DNA of 64,000 nucleotides from Balanoglossus misakiensis (taxonomy: Eukaryota > Hemichordata): the NCBI GenBank assembly GCA_040954595.2, contig CM082587.2:8370001-8434000 (forward strand). The letters are read 5' to 3'. Of the stretch, positions 36,631 to 47,166 are shown in pieces (position 1 is the stretch's first letter; each line of letters opens with the position of its first letter). Below the pieces are notes generated by a model, which saw only the letters and a list, made by a program, of their open reading frames with translations, was not told the DNA's origin and ran no database searches. Position numbers and translations under genes: made by a program.

Positions 36631-39600
36631 CTGATAGAAACAAAAAATATGTACTACATGTAATTATGCTCAATATATTCAACAGACATAATACACACAA
36701 AGATGTTGTTTGGCCTGCAGTCTTCATTCAGTGACATAACTACCGGTACATGTAGTTAAGAACATTGTCAACAGTGGAAGGTCAGTGAAATCTTGATCAA
36801 TTTTATCCATTTCAGCAGTAGTCAATGAAAATGAAATTCAGTGAGCACAGAAAATGTATGTCTGCCTTGAGGCAGCTAAGATACACAGCTGCCCTCAAGG
36901 CAGATTGGTAGAAATACACTTTGCAATGCTGTATAAGCATTTATAATATACCTCATGCTAATACTGTGCCGTGATTCGCCAGAATCCGTCACGTGATAGG
37001 AAAATAGAATCGACTATGAATCCCTCTAGGGAAATAGCAGAAAAAATATAAACCGGTCACGTGACCAGCGTGAGTGCGCAGACTCGGTCACGTCAATCAC
37101 GGTCGCGTCGTCTGACACAATGGCCACTGCTGAAGATGTCGTCTGCCAAACTCAAGAGAAAATTGCAAGATTTTCCCAACTGTTAGCATGAGGTTAATTA
37201 TAAAACACCTATAGCCTGGCCTATATTCGGGCTATAGCAGCCGTTTTTACCCCCTCGTGACTGTGAGTTACCAGATTCTGGTAACTCACAGCCCCTCGTG
37301 GGTAATAAACGGCCGCTATGGCCCTCATGGCCAGGCAATAGGTGTTCAATATGAATATGTGAAAAGTATGAATGATGCATTATAAAAATTGTGCAGATGT
37401 AAATACTCACCATGAAGTATGTGTTTGACAGTCTCATACTCCTTTTCATCTATCTTCATTCTGATTCTGACAACACATCCAGCTTTCTCTGCTAGGGATC
37501 TCATCTCGGATGTTATTAGGATACCACTCAGCATTTCATCAACTTCTCCAGCTTTGTATTTCTGCCAGAAATAATCAATGTCCTCGTCCGAAAGGAAACT
37601 TAGTAAGAACCACAAAGAGCTTTGCACAACTCCATCAAGTCTTGCTTTATATTTCTCATAGGCTTTATCTAACTGTTCTATCAGTTCTGGGTCATCTCTG
37701 TCCATGATTTTCTTTATCTGACGTTCATACATTGCTGTTATTTGATTTATCAAGATCTGTTTCTGCTCCATTTTCTCCCTTTCAAGTTCCATTTTCTCTC
37801 TTTCAAGCTCCACTGTTTTGTTTTCTTTCTCCATTTCAAATTCCATCTTCGTCTTTTCTGTTTCAAGCTCCATTGCTTTGTTTTCTTTCTCCCTTTCCAC
37901 CTTCAACTTTTCAAGTTCTATCCTCTTGTGTTCTGTTTCATGCTCCATCCTTTTCTGTTCCGTTTCAAGCTCCATCCTTTTCTGATCTGCTTCAAGCTCC
38001 ATTTTCTTGTGTTCTGTTTCCACTCTCATCTTTTCCATTTCCATCTCCATCTTCATCTTTTTTTCTTCAAATTCCAGATTTACTTCACATTGAACAGCTA
38101 TGGGTTGAATAAACAATGAAACAGAAATAATTGCCAGCTGGGTGACTATAAATTGATCAAGATTATGTTACTACATATAAACAACTGCCAAATTATATTT
38201 TATCTCCCAAACGAGTAATATAGTTTCATCCTACTCAAAATAGCGATGTGTTATCAATAGAGAAAAAATACAATGTCTGATGATGTTAATGCCAGAGCTT
38301 AGATGAGTGTTTTGACATCAACTGCCACTGTGGTTTTATATCAAAACATGCAAATGGCCATTTCTCTAAGCCACCAATCAGTTTGGATATTTGAGGCGGA
38401 ATTAGAAAAAATGTCTGCCGGGTGACTGTCCATGGGGGTGACTGTCTCCAAGAACCTTTGGTGTTCAGGAAAAGTGATTCATAGATGATGAGAAAAAGGA
38501 AGATTCTGTAAAATCATGAAAGAGTACAAGGTAGGAAACATAACTTACTTGGCATCAATGGCCTTTTCCGTTGTATCAACTTTGATTTGTGAGTTTCACT
38601 TGTTGGTTTCTCATCTGAAACAACAGCAGACACTGGACTGCCTGTAAGAGAAATGATTCAATTTTTAAAATGGCAGCAGTTCATGGTGAAAAAGAGTGTG
38701 TATTTTTAACACTACTGGTCCAATCAAAGAAAGCAATCAAACTGTACTTACCAAGGTTCTGTGGCTGGGGTGAGAGAGACTGGGAAGAACAGGCATATTC
38801 AAAACCTCCTACACCTTCATCAGTTAAAGGACTCCTTACACTATGGGCTGGTGATTTGGGACTTACCGTGATCACTAGAAAACAGAAAAATAAAGTTTAA
38901 TGACTGACAGTTGCATTTAAAATCTTATAACGAGATTACCAGTAATAAAAATATGAATTGTTAAAAATTGCATATTGCATTCTTTATTTAACGAAACATC
39001 AGTTTCTGCAATCTTTTTTTTTCAATCTTCAGGAGCCTGCAACTTGTAAAGTGTTCTTACCCGGGTTTTCTTGTTTGGGTGAGAGTGACTGGGAAAGCTG
39101 GCCATCTTCAAAAGTTGCAAAACCTTCACGAGTTGAGGGACTCTTTCCATTCTGAACTGGTGATTGAGGTGTTGGAACTGGAAGAAAGAAGCCAAAAATC
39201 AATGACTAAAATTCGTAATCTCAAGTCTTGTAATAAGACGAATGAGATTATGAAGATTTACACTATTGGAAGGAAACTAACACATTTTGTTTTGGGATTG
39301 TGTGTGGAAAAGGAAATACTTACTTTGTCCAGGCTGTGTAGTCGGGACTTCTTTGAAACAAGCTCTGAACTTTTCATGACTGTCAGTAATCTCTGTGTGA
39401 CTGAGATACATATTCTTCAAACGTGTTGCCGTGGGTATTGCATGTGTTGCTCTCAACATCTTATTGATCTGTTCTGATAAATCCCCATCAACTAAAGGGT
39501 CATACAGGAAATACCTTGCTTCATGGCCTAGGTATGTGTTCATGAAAGTTGCTAAGGCAGTTCGTTCCGGAACCAACACAGGTAGTCCTGCAGCAATGGA

Positions 39601-42600
39601 TCGTAATCCCTCCATCCTGAATGGCTCATCAGGTGGTATAATACAGACATTACTCTGGCGTAAATCTCTGTAAATATCATCTTGAGAGCTATATGGGGGA
39701 TTAGAGTTTGCTTCAATGTAGGGGCAATTTAAGTTGTCTGTCAGAAAAGTCTTTGTGTTAGCAACATCAGCTTCCGGGGGAGTACGTACACACCACAATG
39801 GAACCGTCACGTGCATAGAGTTGAATGTACCAGCTGTTTTTCCAACTTCAGCTGCCAGTCTTTTATATCGTGGGGATTGCACAGCTGTATCAGTCACCAC
39901 AGTCAGGATTTGTTTCAAGTCACTTGTTTTTTCTATTTGATCCACATTAACATCAAAGAATTCTTTCTCTGGTCTCGGAAGATACAATTCATGTCTTACA
40001 GGAACTGCGTTTGTTTGGTAGAATTTCTTGTAATGTTCAAAGACATCTGGTCCAACAGAGAAAACTGCAGATGCCTCCTCAGCAAATTTGATGCGTTTGT
40101 CTTGTACTTCAACTGATGGGATGGTGTGATTGATGAGGATAATGTTAGCATCTTTGAAATATCGTTTCCTCAAAACATTTGCAACCAGGAGTTTTGCTGA
40201 AGGCTTGACATGTTCCACAATGTATTCCACATTTTGTAACTCTGTGAGGGTTGTGAAGAATGTCTCTGGAGAAAGAAACCAATCTGGTTTCGGTGTGTCG
40301 TTCTTGTATCTCTCAATCACATCCTCTTGTATTCTTGGAAGTATCAACTCAACTCCACAATCAGCTGCATCTTTCCTTTCTTCGTCACTTGCCTCCAAAA
40401 CAACACAGCATGTTTTACGTTGTCTGTCTTCGGCTACACTGCTGGCAAGTTGACAGTTGAGGGCAGATACAGTGTCCTTCACACGATTCCACTTTTCAGC
40501 CAGGAATATGATGGTCTTTTTGAGGTCCTTTCCTGAAAAAAGAACACACAAGATGTGTTTATTGATTTGCAATGCAAACCAATTTGTGAAGAAATTGCAC
40601 ACTAACACAGCAATATGACAGAAGCAGATTTTGTTACAGAAAAGCAAAATATTTGATAATTTTCTTTTTTTTCAAATCATGCATAGATTTGGTAGTGAGA
40701 ATTTCTTTTCCACAAATTCACATCCGACACTGGTGATGCAGATAATTATCCATATATTACTTAACATGTAGCTGTCAATACTTGCACCTGGGAATCACTG
40801 ATTGGTTATCATTGATTGGTAACATTTTTTTACCTTTCTCAGTAGTGTCCTTTCCTACTAAAACAGTTTGTTGCCTAGGTGATGGTGACTGTCGTCTTGA
40901 TGTCAAGGAATACTGTGCATGTCTGTCTATGTGGTGTTGTAAACTTGTGGTGACACCTTCTGGATCTTTCATCATTGTCGTCATCTCAATCTGTGTTGCA
41001 GCTGAACTAACTGCACTGCTAGCAGCAACATCACCGACATCTGAAATACCTGAAGTATGTGAAAAATAAACATGGGTGAATTCATTCTGACCTGTACGTG
41101 TGTTTAACTCCTATTAAAATATATTTTAATTACCACAAGCATTGTAAGTGATCAACTGTTCAAAATGCTTGCAATGACCACCATTTTTTTCAAAATTAAA
41201 TTTTCATTTTACCTCTACGTTACAAATATGGGATCATTCAAAGCCTTATGTAGGACGGTGTGTCGTTAATGAGGACAGCATCTAACCATGAGCATTTGAA
41301 CTGCATAATTGATAACTTTTCAAAGGGTCAGATGACCTCAAACTGACATGTCTTTCCATCATTTCATCTCTTTCATAATTATTTAATTCTGGTTGAAGGG
41401 TATTTGTGTAATACAAAATGTATATAAAAATATATGGTATCATGAGATATATGCTTACCATGAGATTCTGTTGTGTATACTTGAGTCTTGGAATGAGTGG
41501 CTGTCACTGCTGGAATCTTGGGACGAGTTGATGTCATTGGCTGCACTTCTCCGGTGACTGGATTTGGATGCTGTGAGGGAAATGGTGGTCCTGCTGAGGT
41601 CCTCTCAGTTGGGAATGTTTGGAAAGTGGTAGATGGTAACTGTGATCCTGCTGAGGTCCTCTTAGTAGGGAATGTTTGGAAACTGGTAGTTGGGAATGTT
41701 TGGAAATTGGTAGATGGTAACTGTGATCCTGCTGAGGTCTTCTCAGTTGGGAATGTTTGGAAACCGGTAGATGGTAACTGTGATCCTGCTGAGGTCCTCT
41801 CAGTTGGGAATGTTTGGAAACTGGTAGATGGTAACTGTGATCCTGCTGAGGTCCTCTCAGTTGGGAATGTTTGGAAACTGGTAGATGGAAACTGTGGTCC
41901 TGCTGAGGTCCTCTCAGTTGGGAATGTTGGCCAACTGGTAGATGGTAACTGTATGCCTGCTGAGGTCCTCTCAGTTGGGAATGTTTGGAAACTGGTAGAT
42001 GGTAACTGTGGACCTGCTGAGGTCCTCTCAGTTGGGAATGTTTGGAAACTGGTAGATGGTAACTGTGGTCCTGCTGAGGTCCTCTCAGTTGGGAATGTTT
42101 GGAAACTGGTAGATGGTAACTGCAGTGGTCCTGCTGAGGTCTTCTCAGTTGGGAATGTTTGGAAACTGGTAGATGGTAACTGTGGTCCTGCTGAGGTCTT
42201 CTCAGTTGGGAATGTTTGGAAACTGGTAGATGGTAACTGTGGTCCTGCTGAGGTCTTCTCAGTTGGGAATGTTTGGAAACTGGTAGATGGTAACTGTGGT
42301 CCTGCTGAGGTCTTCTCAGTTGGGAATGTTTGGAAACTGGTAGATGGTAACTGTGGTCCTGCTGAGGTCCTCTCAGTTGGGAATGTTGGCCAACTGGTAG
42401 ATGGTAACTGTATGCCTGCTGAGGTCCTCTCAGTTGGGAATGTTTGGAAACTGGTAGATGGTAACTGTGGACCTGCTGAGGTCCTCTCAGTTGGGAATGT
42501 TTGGAAACTGGTAGATGGTAACTGTGGTCCTGCTGAGGTCTTCTCAGTTGGGAATGTTTGGAAACTGGTAGATGGTAACTGTGGTCCTGCCGAGGTCCTC

Positions 42601-44183
42601 TCAGTTGGGAATGTTTGGAAACTGGTAGATGGTAACTGTGGTCCTGCTGAGGTCCTCTCAGTTGGGAATGTTGGCCAACTGGTAGATGGTAACTGTATGC
42701 CTGCTGAGGTCCTCTCAGTTGGGAATGTTTGGAAACTGGTAGATGGTAACTGTGGACCTGCTGAGGTCCTCTCAGTTGGGAATGTTGGCCAACTGCTGGT
42801 AGATGGTAACTGTGGTCCTGCTGAGGTCCTCTCAGTTGGGAATGTTTGGAAAGTGGTAGATGGTAACTGTGGTCCTGCTGAGGTCTTCTCAGTTGGGAAT
42901 GTTTGGAAACTGGTAGATGGTAACTGTGGTCCTGCTGAGGCCCTCTCAGTTGGGAATGTTTGGAAAGTGGTAGATGGTAACTGTGGTCCTGCTGAGGTCC
43001 TCTCAGTTGGGAATGTTGGCCAACTGCTGGTAGATGGTAACTGTGGACCTGCTGAGGTCCTCTCAGTTGGGAATGTTTGGAAAGTGGTAGATGGTAAATG
43101 TGGTCCTGCTGAGGTCTTCTCAGTTGGGAATGTTTGGAAACTGGGAGATGATAACTGTGGTCCTGCTGAGGCCCTCTCAGTTGGGAATGTTGGCAAACTC
43201 TCTCCACTTCTGTCACTTATCTCTTGAGGGCTATCAGCTTTCATCATAGACTCAACTTCTCTTGTCACTTCATCATATGGATAGTCTTTGTCAAATCCTT
43301 TCTCAAATCGAACTTCTACATGCCGTGCTAACATGTAAAGTCTGGCATTTTTCAACAGCTGAATAACTGTCTCAGGTTTGTCCTTTGATAAATGTCCAAA
43401 TATACACAACTTTTCAAATAAAACATATGCTCGTTTCTCTGTCCGAATTTCTTCTCTCACAACTGTTGGTATTGAAGGTTTCAATATAGCACCCATTCCA
43501 TCTACCAATTTAATCAGGTCATCTTTAATGGAAAAAAGTAAAAGTTATAGTACCGTACACATTTTCTGGATAAAAATCTTTTGAGAAAAATCTTAAAAGT
43601 ACAGTAGATCACTGTCTTAAATTTCAAATGGAAAATGGGATGATCATGTATTGTCTTTGTGCCAAGTTTGAATAAAATCAGCCTTGTTGTACAGTGTTTC
43701 CATGGGTGCTCCAACAGAAGATTGTTACAAGAATACAGGGGAAAATGTTAGTTTTATTACTGATACTAGTTCAGTGTTTCATTCAGGATGGTATCAGCAG
43801 GGGGGATATTTCCCTCTTTGCCAGAATATTTGAGGGGGATTCCACTCTGGCAAGGGGGACTGTAATATCTTCAACATGTGAATGGCATTGGTCCCCCCTT
43901 GACAAAGTGCTATGGGGTGTCAACATGTCAATCCCCCCATGCATCCCCCCATCTAGATGAAACACTGGTTGTATGTGAGATGACTGTGGATGCAACTACT
44001 GCATCATTATAGACATTCTGTGAACAACCGAGACATGCACACTGATGAGTAGACATCCAGGAGTGTCCCAGAGCACCACTCACTCTGGGATAAAAACATT
44101 CAAATATTAAATGTACACTCACCATTTCCGATGTCATCTGCCAGCCTTATAAGGTACTCCCTAAACCAATCAAAGTCTGCCAT
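30830..44183 (-). CDS. Giant DED - repeat - glycosyltransferase-like - coiled coil - NLR core - LRR protein (9 exons)
   Basis: Nine exons join in one frame, every intron phase 1: 44183-44123, 43522-41459, 41049-40834, 40532-39324, 39177-39061, 38874-38752, 38641-38549, 38097-37411, 36630-30830; about 3,456 residues. Order: death-effector domain (1-115), about 29 copies of a 19-residue S/T/P repeat (125-670), GT-B-like domain (781-1170), Ser/Pro linker exons (1184-1294), charged coiled coil (1300-1430), TRADD-N-like domain (1445-1523), NLR core lacking the P-loop part (1524-1760), LRRs (to about 3370), Ser-rich tail. NLR proteins are cytosolic immune sensors; a DED would recruit FADD/caspase-8-type partners. 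NACHT proteins with a glycosyltransferase group 1 domain have been described in a coral, so the theme has precedent, but this order is new to me. Start: first ATG of the DED exon. Alternative: two adjacent genes, though frame, phase and missing internal starts argue for one. Confidence 0.75.
37204..37347. mobile_element. Hairpin MITE in NLR-like gene intron 8
   Basis: Outer arms AACACCTATAGCCTGGCC / GGCCAGGCAATAGGTGTT and a perfect inner stem CTGTGAGTTACCAGA / TCTGGTAACTCACAG (37261-37291). A partial copy of its right half lies at 55681-55770. Confidence 0.65.
37411..38097 (-). CDS. Exon 8: charged coiled coil and TRADD-N-like domain
   Basis: The acceptor AACCCATAG precedes 38097 and the donor G|GTGAGT follows 37411. 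The first about 130 residues are almost only Glu, Lys, Met, Leu and Arg, in a repeated 7-residue pattern (K-R-M-E-L-E-T/x), a long single helix or coiled coil. The last about 80 residues read S-L-W-F-L-L-S-F-L-S-D-E-D-I-D-Y-F-W, then Y-K-A-G-E-V-D-E-M-L-S, then I-D-E-K-E-Y-E-T-V-K-H-I-L. This resembles the domain found before NACHT in invertebrate NLR-type proteins that is often labelled TRADD-N-like. That label is from memory and moderately sure; it is an alpha/beta domain, not a death fold. Confidence 0.65.
38549..39177 (-). CDS. Exons 5-7: duplicated short Ser/Pro linker exons
   Basis: Three small phase 1-1 exons: 39177-39061, 38874-38752 and 38641-38549. Exons 5 and 6 look like copies of each other: S-P, then S-T-R-E-G or L-T-D-E-G, then F-E, then S-Q-S-L-S-P, then N-P-G or N-L-G. 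Exon 7 is basic at its end (LIQRKRPLMP). Symmetric phase lets each be skipped or duplicated without a frameshift, so alternative splicing is plausible. Confidence 0.6.
39324..40532 (-). CDS. Exon 4: glycosyltransferase group 1-like (GT-B) domain
   Basis: A single exon of about 403 residues, flanked by TTTCAG acceptor and GTAAGT donor. The N-terminal half begins like GT-B folds (T-I-I-F-L-A-E-K-W-N ... N-C-Q-L-A-S-S-V-A), has D-A-A-D-C-G-V-E and S-V-G-P-D-V-F-E-H-Y. The C-terminal half has D-I-Y-R-D-L-R-Q-S-N-V-C-I-I-P, then E-P-F-R-M-E-G-L-R-S-I-A-A-G-L-P-V-L-V-P. In GT4-type enzymes the last segment is E-x7-E with a second Glu where Arg stands here, and the N-terminal G-G loop after the lysine is D-T. 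Both changes suggest loss of nucleotide-sugar catalysis, perhaps with retained ligand binding. Known precedent: glycosyltransferase group 1 domains joined to NACHT proteins in a coral. Confidence 0.7.
40834..41049 (-). CDS. Exon 3: Ser/Gln-rich linker
   Basis: Bounded by CTTCAG acceptor and AAAG|GTAA donor, phase 1 on both sides, 72 residues. It encodes I-S-D-V-G-D-V-A-A-S-S-A-V, then a polar stretch with RRQSPSPRQQ. No domain; likely a flexible hinge between the repeat array and the glycosyltransferase-like domain. Confidence 0.6.
41459..43522 (-). CDS. Exon 2: rest of DED and 57-bp tandem repeat array
   Basis: The first about 95 residues complete the DED: D-L-I-K-L-V-D, then I-P-T-V-V-R-E-E-I, then L-F-E-K-L-C-I-F-G-H-L-S, then L-L-K-N-A-R-L-Y-M-L-A-R-H-V. 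The usual R-x-D-L motif of DEDs reads R-L-Y-M-L, so the Asp is absent. Then come about 29 copies of a 19-residue unit (Q-T-F-P-T-E-R-T-S-A-G-P-Q-L-P-S-T-S-F; 57 bp each, about 43190-41560), with single-unit variants (GIQLPSTSW, one 3-base insertion adding Leu). The unit is Ser/Thr/Pro-rich, without Cys and likely disordered. The exon ends in a unique linker (T-E-S-H) at a GTAAGC donor. Confidence 0.8.
44123..44183 (-). CDS. Exon 1: start of death-effector domain
   Basis: ATG at 44183-44181 and a G|GTGAGT donor after 44123. It encodes M-A-D-F-D-W-F-R-E-Y-L-I-R-L-A-D-D-I-G-N, the first helix of a DED (pattern F-x3-L-x2-L-x-D). The next exon supplies the remaining helices. DNA upstream (44190-44690) is the presumed promoter/5' UTR region; no clear TATA box is seen. 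Confidence 0.65.
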
Positions 44184-44189
44184 CTTTGG

Positions 44190-44698
44190 ATAATCTTTGA
44201 GCTGCCTTCAGCTTTTGAAGTTCTTCAAAGTGATCACCAACAGAACTAATACATATGTCTCACCTATCAAAGAATATAACCAGATCAGTATTGTTACGGC
44301 AATAATAACACGTACACCAGTCGCTTGGGGGTTGTTACACCGATGACTTAGAAAAGCGGGAAGTCATGAAATCAAATCTACTTTCGACACAAGTATTTCA
44401 AAGTTCCGAAGATGTTTTCACTCAAACAAAGGCGAAATTTAATCAATAAATCGGCGTCAATACCACCTATTCCATGTCAAAATTCATACCTGCTATTCTC
44501 TTTGCCTATTAATATCAATATTCTCTGTGTTTTGGGGTGATTTCTGAGGGGGACTAAGCTTTGTGCGTTCAATCCACTTTCGATCTACCTCCCCGGACAA
44601 GCAGTGTTGGGAAAGGCCATCTAAAGTTGACTTCTTGTCCATAACTCAATAATTTATCAACAATAACATATTTCCCTTTCCAGAGTAAAAAAAGGTGA
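44190..44698. other. 5' region of the NLR-like gene
   Basis: About 500 bp between the first ATG and a foldback element. No gene; should hold promoter and 5' UTR. No diagnostic motif identified. Confidence 0.3.
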
Positions 44699-44705
44699 GT
44701 CATAC

Positions 44706-45105
44706 CACAGGGAACTGAGTAATTTTGTTATTGTTATTGTTGTTGTTGTTGTTGTTGTTAAGATTGGTAATAAAATTTAAAAAAAAAATCAATGTTCATT
44801 TCTTGCTATGTTTGTCGATGTTGTAGAAAGCTGTAAAAAACCCCAACCATAATTGTGGAAAACACGACCTAGGTCGCCGAATGTCACTACCGTCTTATAT
44901 ACAGGCGGTAGTGACATTCGGCGACCTAGGTCGTGTTTTCCACGATTATGGTTGGGTTTTTTTTACAGTTATCTACAACATCGACAAACATAGCAAGAAA
45001 TGAACATTGATTTTTTTTTTAAATTTTATTACCAATCTTAACAACAACAACAACAACAATAACAACAACAACAACAACAATAACAAAATTACTCAGTTCC
45101 ATGTG
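44706..45105. mobile_element. 400-bp foldback element with 7-bp target duplication
   Basis: The whole element is a near-perfect inverted repeat of about 190-bp arms around 44895-44905. Terminal sequence CACA(G/T)GGAACTGAGTAA; arms contain (GTT)n / (AAC)n runs, an A/T block, and GGCGACCTAGGTCGTGTTTTCC. The 7-mer GTCATAC flanks both ends (44699-44705 and 45106-45112). Non-coding. Confidence 0.85.
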
Positions 45106-45112
45106 GTCATAC

Positions 45113-45979
45113 AACAGACGATGTGAAATATACTGGGGTAGACTTTAATTTTCAGAATCAGTAATTTGACTCGAGGTGAAACTCCCAGCACGTCACAAGA
45201 CAGAATCTGTTTCCTGACACATAAATCCAAGAGAACATACATTGAGGGCTGGTAGTTGGTGATTTGAGGAATCACAATAGCCCACTAATAGTAACATATA
45301 GCCTTACAACTCTGACAGCTTTATGTGAACTCTACAAAACACACGGTAAAGGGTATATGAAGTGTACTCGCTACATCAGGGCCAACAACAACAGTGGTCT
45401 AAGAGCAAGTGTGATGAATTTGAACACACATTTCAACTACTTTCAGAACTCATAATGATTCTTCAGAATACGTCTGCTCAAATAATATCTGCAACACCTG
45501 TTAAAAGTATTGACATGATCAGTATGGCTATACATTTTGCATTATTGGTGATTGACTTGTGTCTGAAGGAGCAAATTTAAATGAATTCAAATTTGGATTA
45601 ATAATTTAATCTCTATGGTGTACATAACACATGGAGTACGTCATTGATTAAATTTTCGAACTGTTACCTGACCATAATGTGGCTGAGGACCAAATTTAAT
45701 ATTTTGTCATTATTATAAACATCAAACCAAATTGTTTCAATGCACGTTAACAATTTCTTAATCATAGCAGCTCTACTTAACATTATCAGGTAATTTTATA
45801 GTTTTGTCAATGCCAGTGAATTTGCAGACTTCAAAAAGTATAGGTGCGAACAATTCAGACTCGGACACGGAGATCGAGAACAGAGCAATGGCGTACGCGT
45901 AAACAAAAGGTCACCTGATCGTGGTGTGTCAGTGTACTGTACATTTCTAGTATCATATTCAAACATCAGGAAATATATA
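45113..45979. other. Spacer between two foldback elements
   Basis: No recognisable gene or repeat; short frames only. Confidence 0.3.
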
Positions 45980-45988
45980 AATAACGGA

Positions 45989-47157
45989 GTGTCTATTGAC
46001 ACGCGCGTGTCAATAGCCAGTGCTTGTCGGGCCGGCTATTGACACGCGCGTGTCAATAGCCAGTGCATAGGGGGCCGGCTATTGACACGCGGGGACTTTA
46101 ATATTCTCAAATTATTGCCGATTTTTGAAAACCAAAGCACATTTCACATAGTCCATTAAATGATTCGTCTTTTCTTCCCCGAAAATCAGATGAAACGAAG
46201 TGCAAAATTCCGAAAGTCAAAGCGTATGTCATAGTTCTTCTACCCGTTCTACGCGTGTACGCCTGCCGATTCTAAGCTTATCTCCTGACCGTGACACGGG
46301 GATTTTCCCTCCATTTTACTGCCGACTTTTATAAAGCAATGCACATTTTCCATCGGAGGACTTATCTTTTCCGCCGAAAATGTAAATGAAAGGAAGTGCA
46401 AATTTCTGAAATATTTCTGAGCATCGCTACGATTGTTTTACTGTTCATGCACTACGGCCGCTGCACACAGAGGGACACACTCACCGCGACGCTGACCTCA
46501 ACAGCGCGGACATACTGTAAAATGTTTCGTTTGAATTGAGAGATTTTTTCATGATGAACAAATTCATTGCTTGTTGGGAAATACGTTACAACTTGAACCG
46601 TGGTGTGACAACTTACTTAGTCCCCAAATGCATGCCTTGCAGGGTCCAGTGCAATGACGTGTATTACCGAAATTAACATTTTCATGCCATAGCACTAGCA
46701 GTCAGATTTTTCCTGGTTGAAGCAACGAAAATGACGTATTGCCCAGTGCAGTCTGACATACTTCGAAATACTATTGTACTTGGATTTTCTTTATTTTACA
46801 CCTCGCAACGGAGGATACGGAATGTGCATTGCTTTATAAAAGTCGTGTCACGGTCAGGAGATAAGCTTAGAATCGGCAGGCGTACACGCGTAGAACGGGT
46901 AGAAGAACTATGACATACGCTTTGACTTTCGGAATTTTGCACTTCGTTTCATCTGATTTTCGGGGAAGAAAAGACGAATCATTTAATGGACTATGTGAAA
47001 TGTGCTTTGGTTTTCAAAAATCGGCAATAATTTGAGAATATTAAAGTCCCCGCGTGTCAATAGCCGGCCCCCTATGCACTGGCTATTGACACGCGCGTGT
47101 CAATAGCCGGCCCGACAAGCACTGGCTATTGACACGCGCGTGTCAATAGACACGCCC
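45989..47157. mobile_element. 1.17-kb Mutator-like non-autonomous element with about 310-bp TIRs
   Basis: Arms at about 45989-46299 and 46848-47157 are inverted copies of each other; AATAACGGA flanks both ends (45980-45988 and 47158-47166), a 9-bp target duplication. Each arm carries two copies of a perfect 24-bp palindrome with half-site CTATTGACACGC. Long TIRs and a 9-bp duplication are typical of Mutator-like elements. The 550-bp core has no transposase. The right end has four extra bases (GCCC) against the left. Confidence 0.85.
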
Positions 47158-47166
47158 AATAACGGA

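Noticed and set aside
36631-36727. Hydrophobic N-terminal extension (signal-peptide-like) of the LRR exon
   Set aside because: It is the intron sequence before the acceptor at 36631; the phase-1 splice from the coiled-coil exon explains the frame better. An alternative start there cannot be fully excluded.
37732-38119. Plus-strand Phe/Ser/Pro-rich frames
   Set aside because: Antisense of the Glu/Lys-rich coiled-coil exon; repetitive codons keep both strands open.
41497-43227. Long plus-strand open frame (576 codons) and a second minus-strand frame (560 codons) over the 57-bp repeat
   Set aside because: A 57-bp unit is a multiple of three and happens to lack stops in these frames; only the minus-strand frame continuous with the DED and splice sites is coding.
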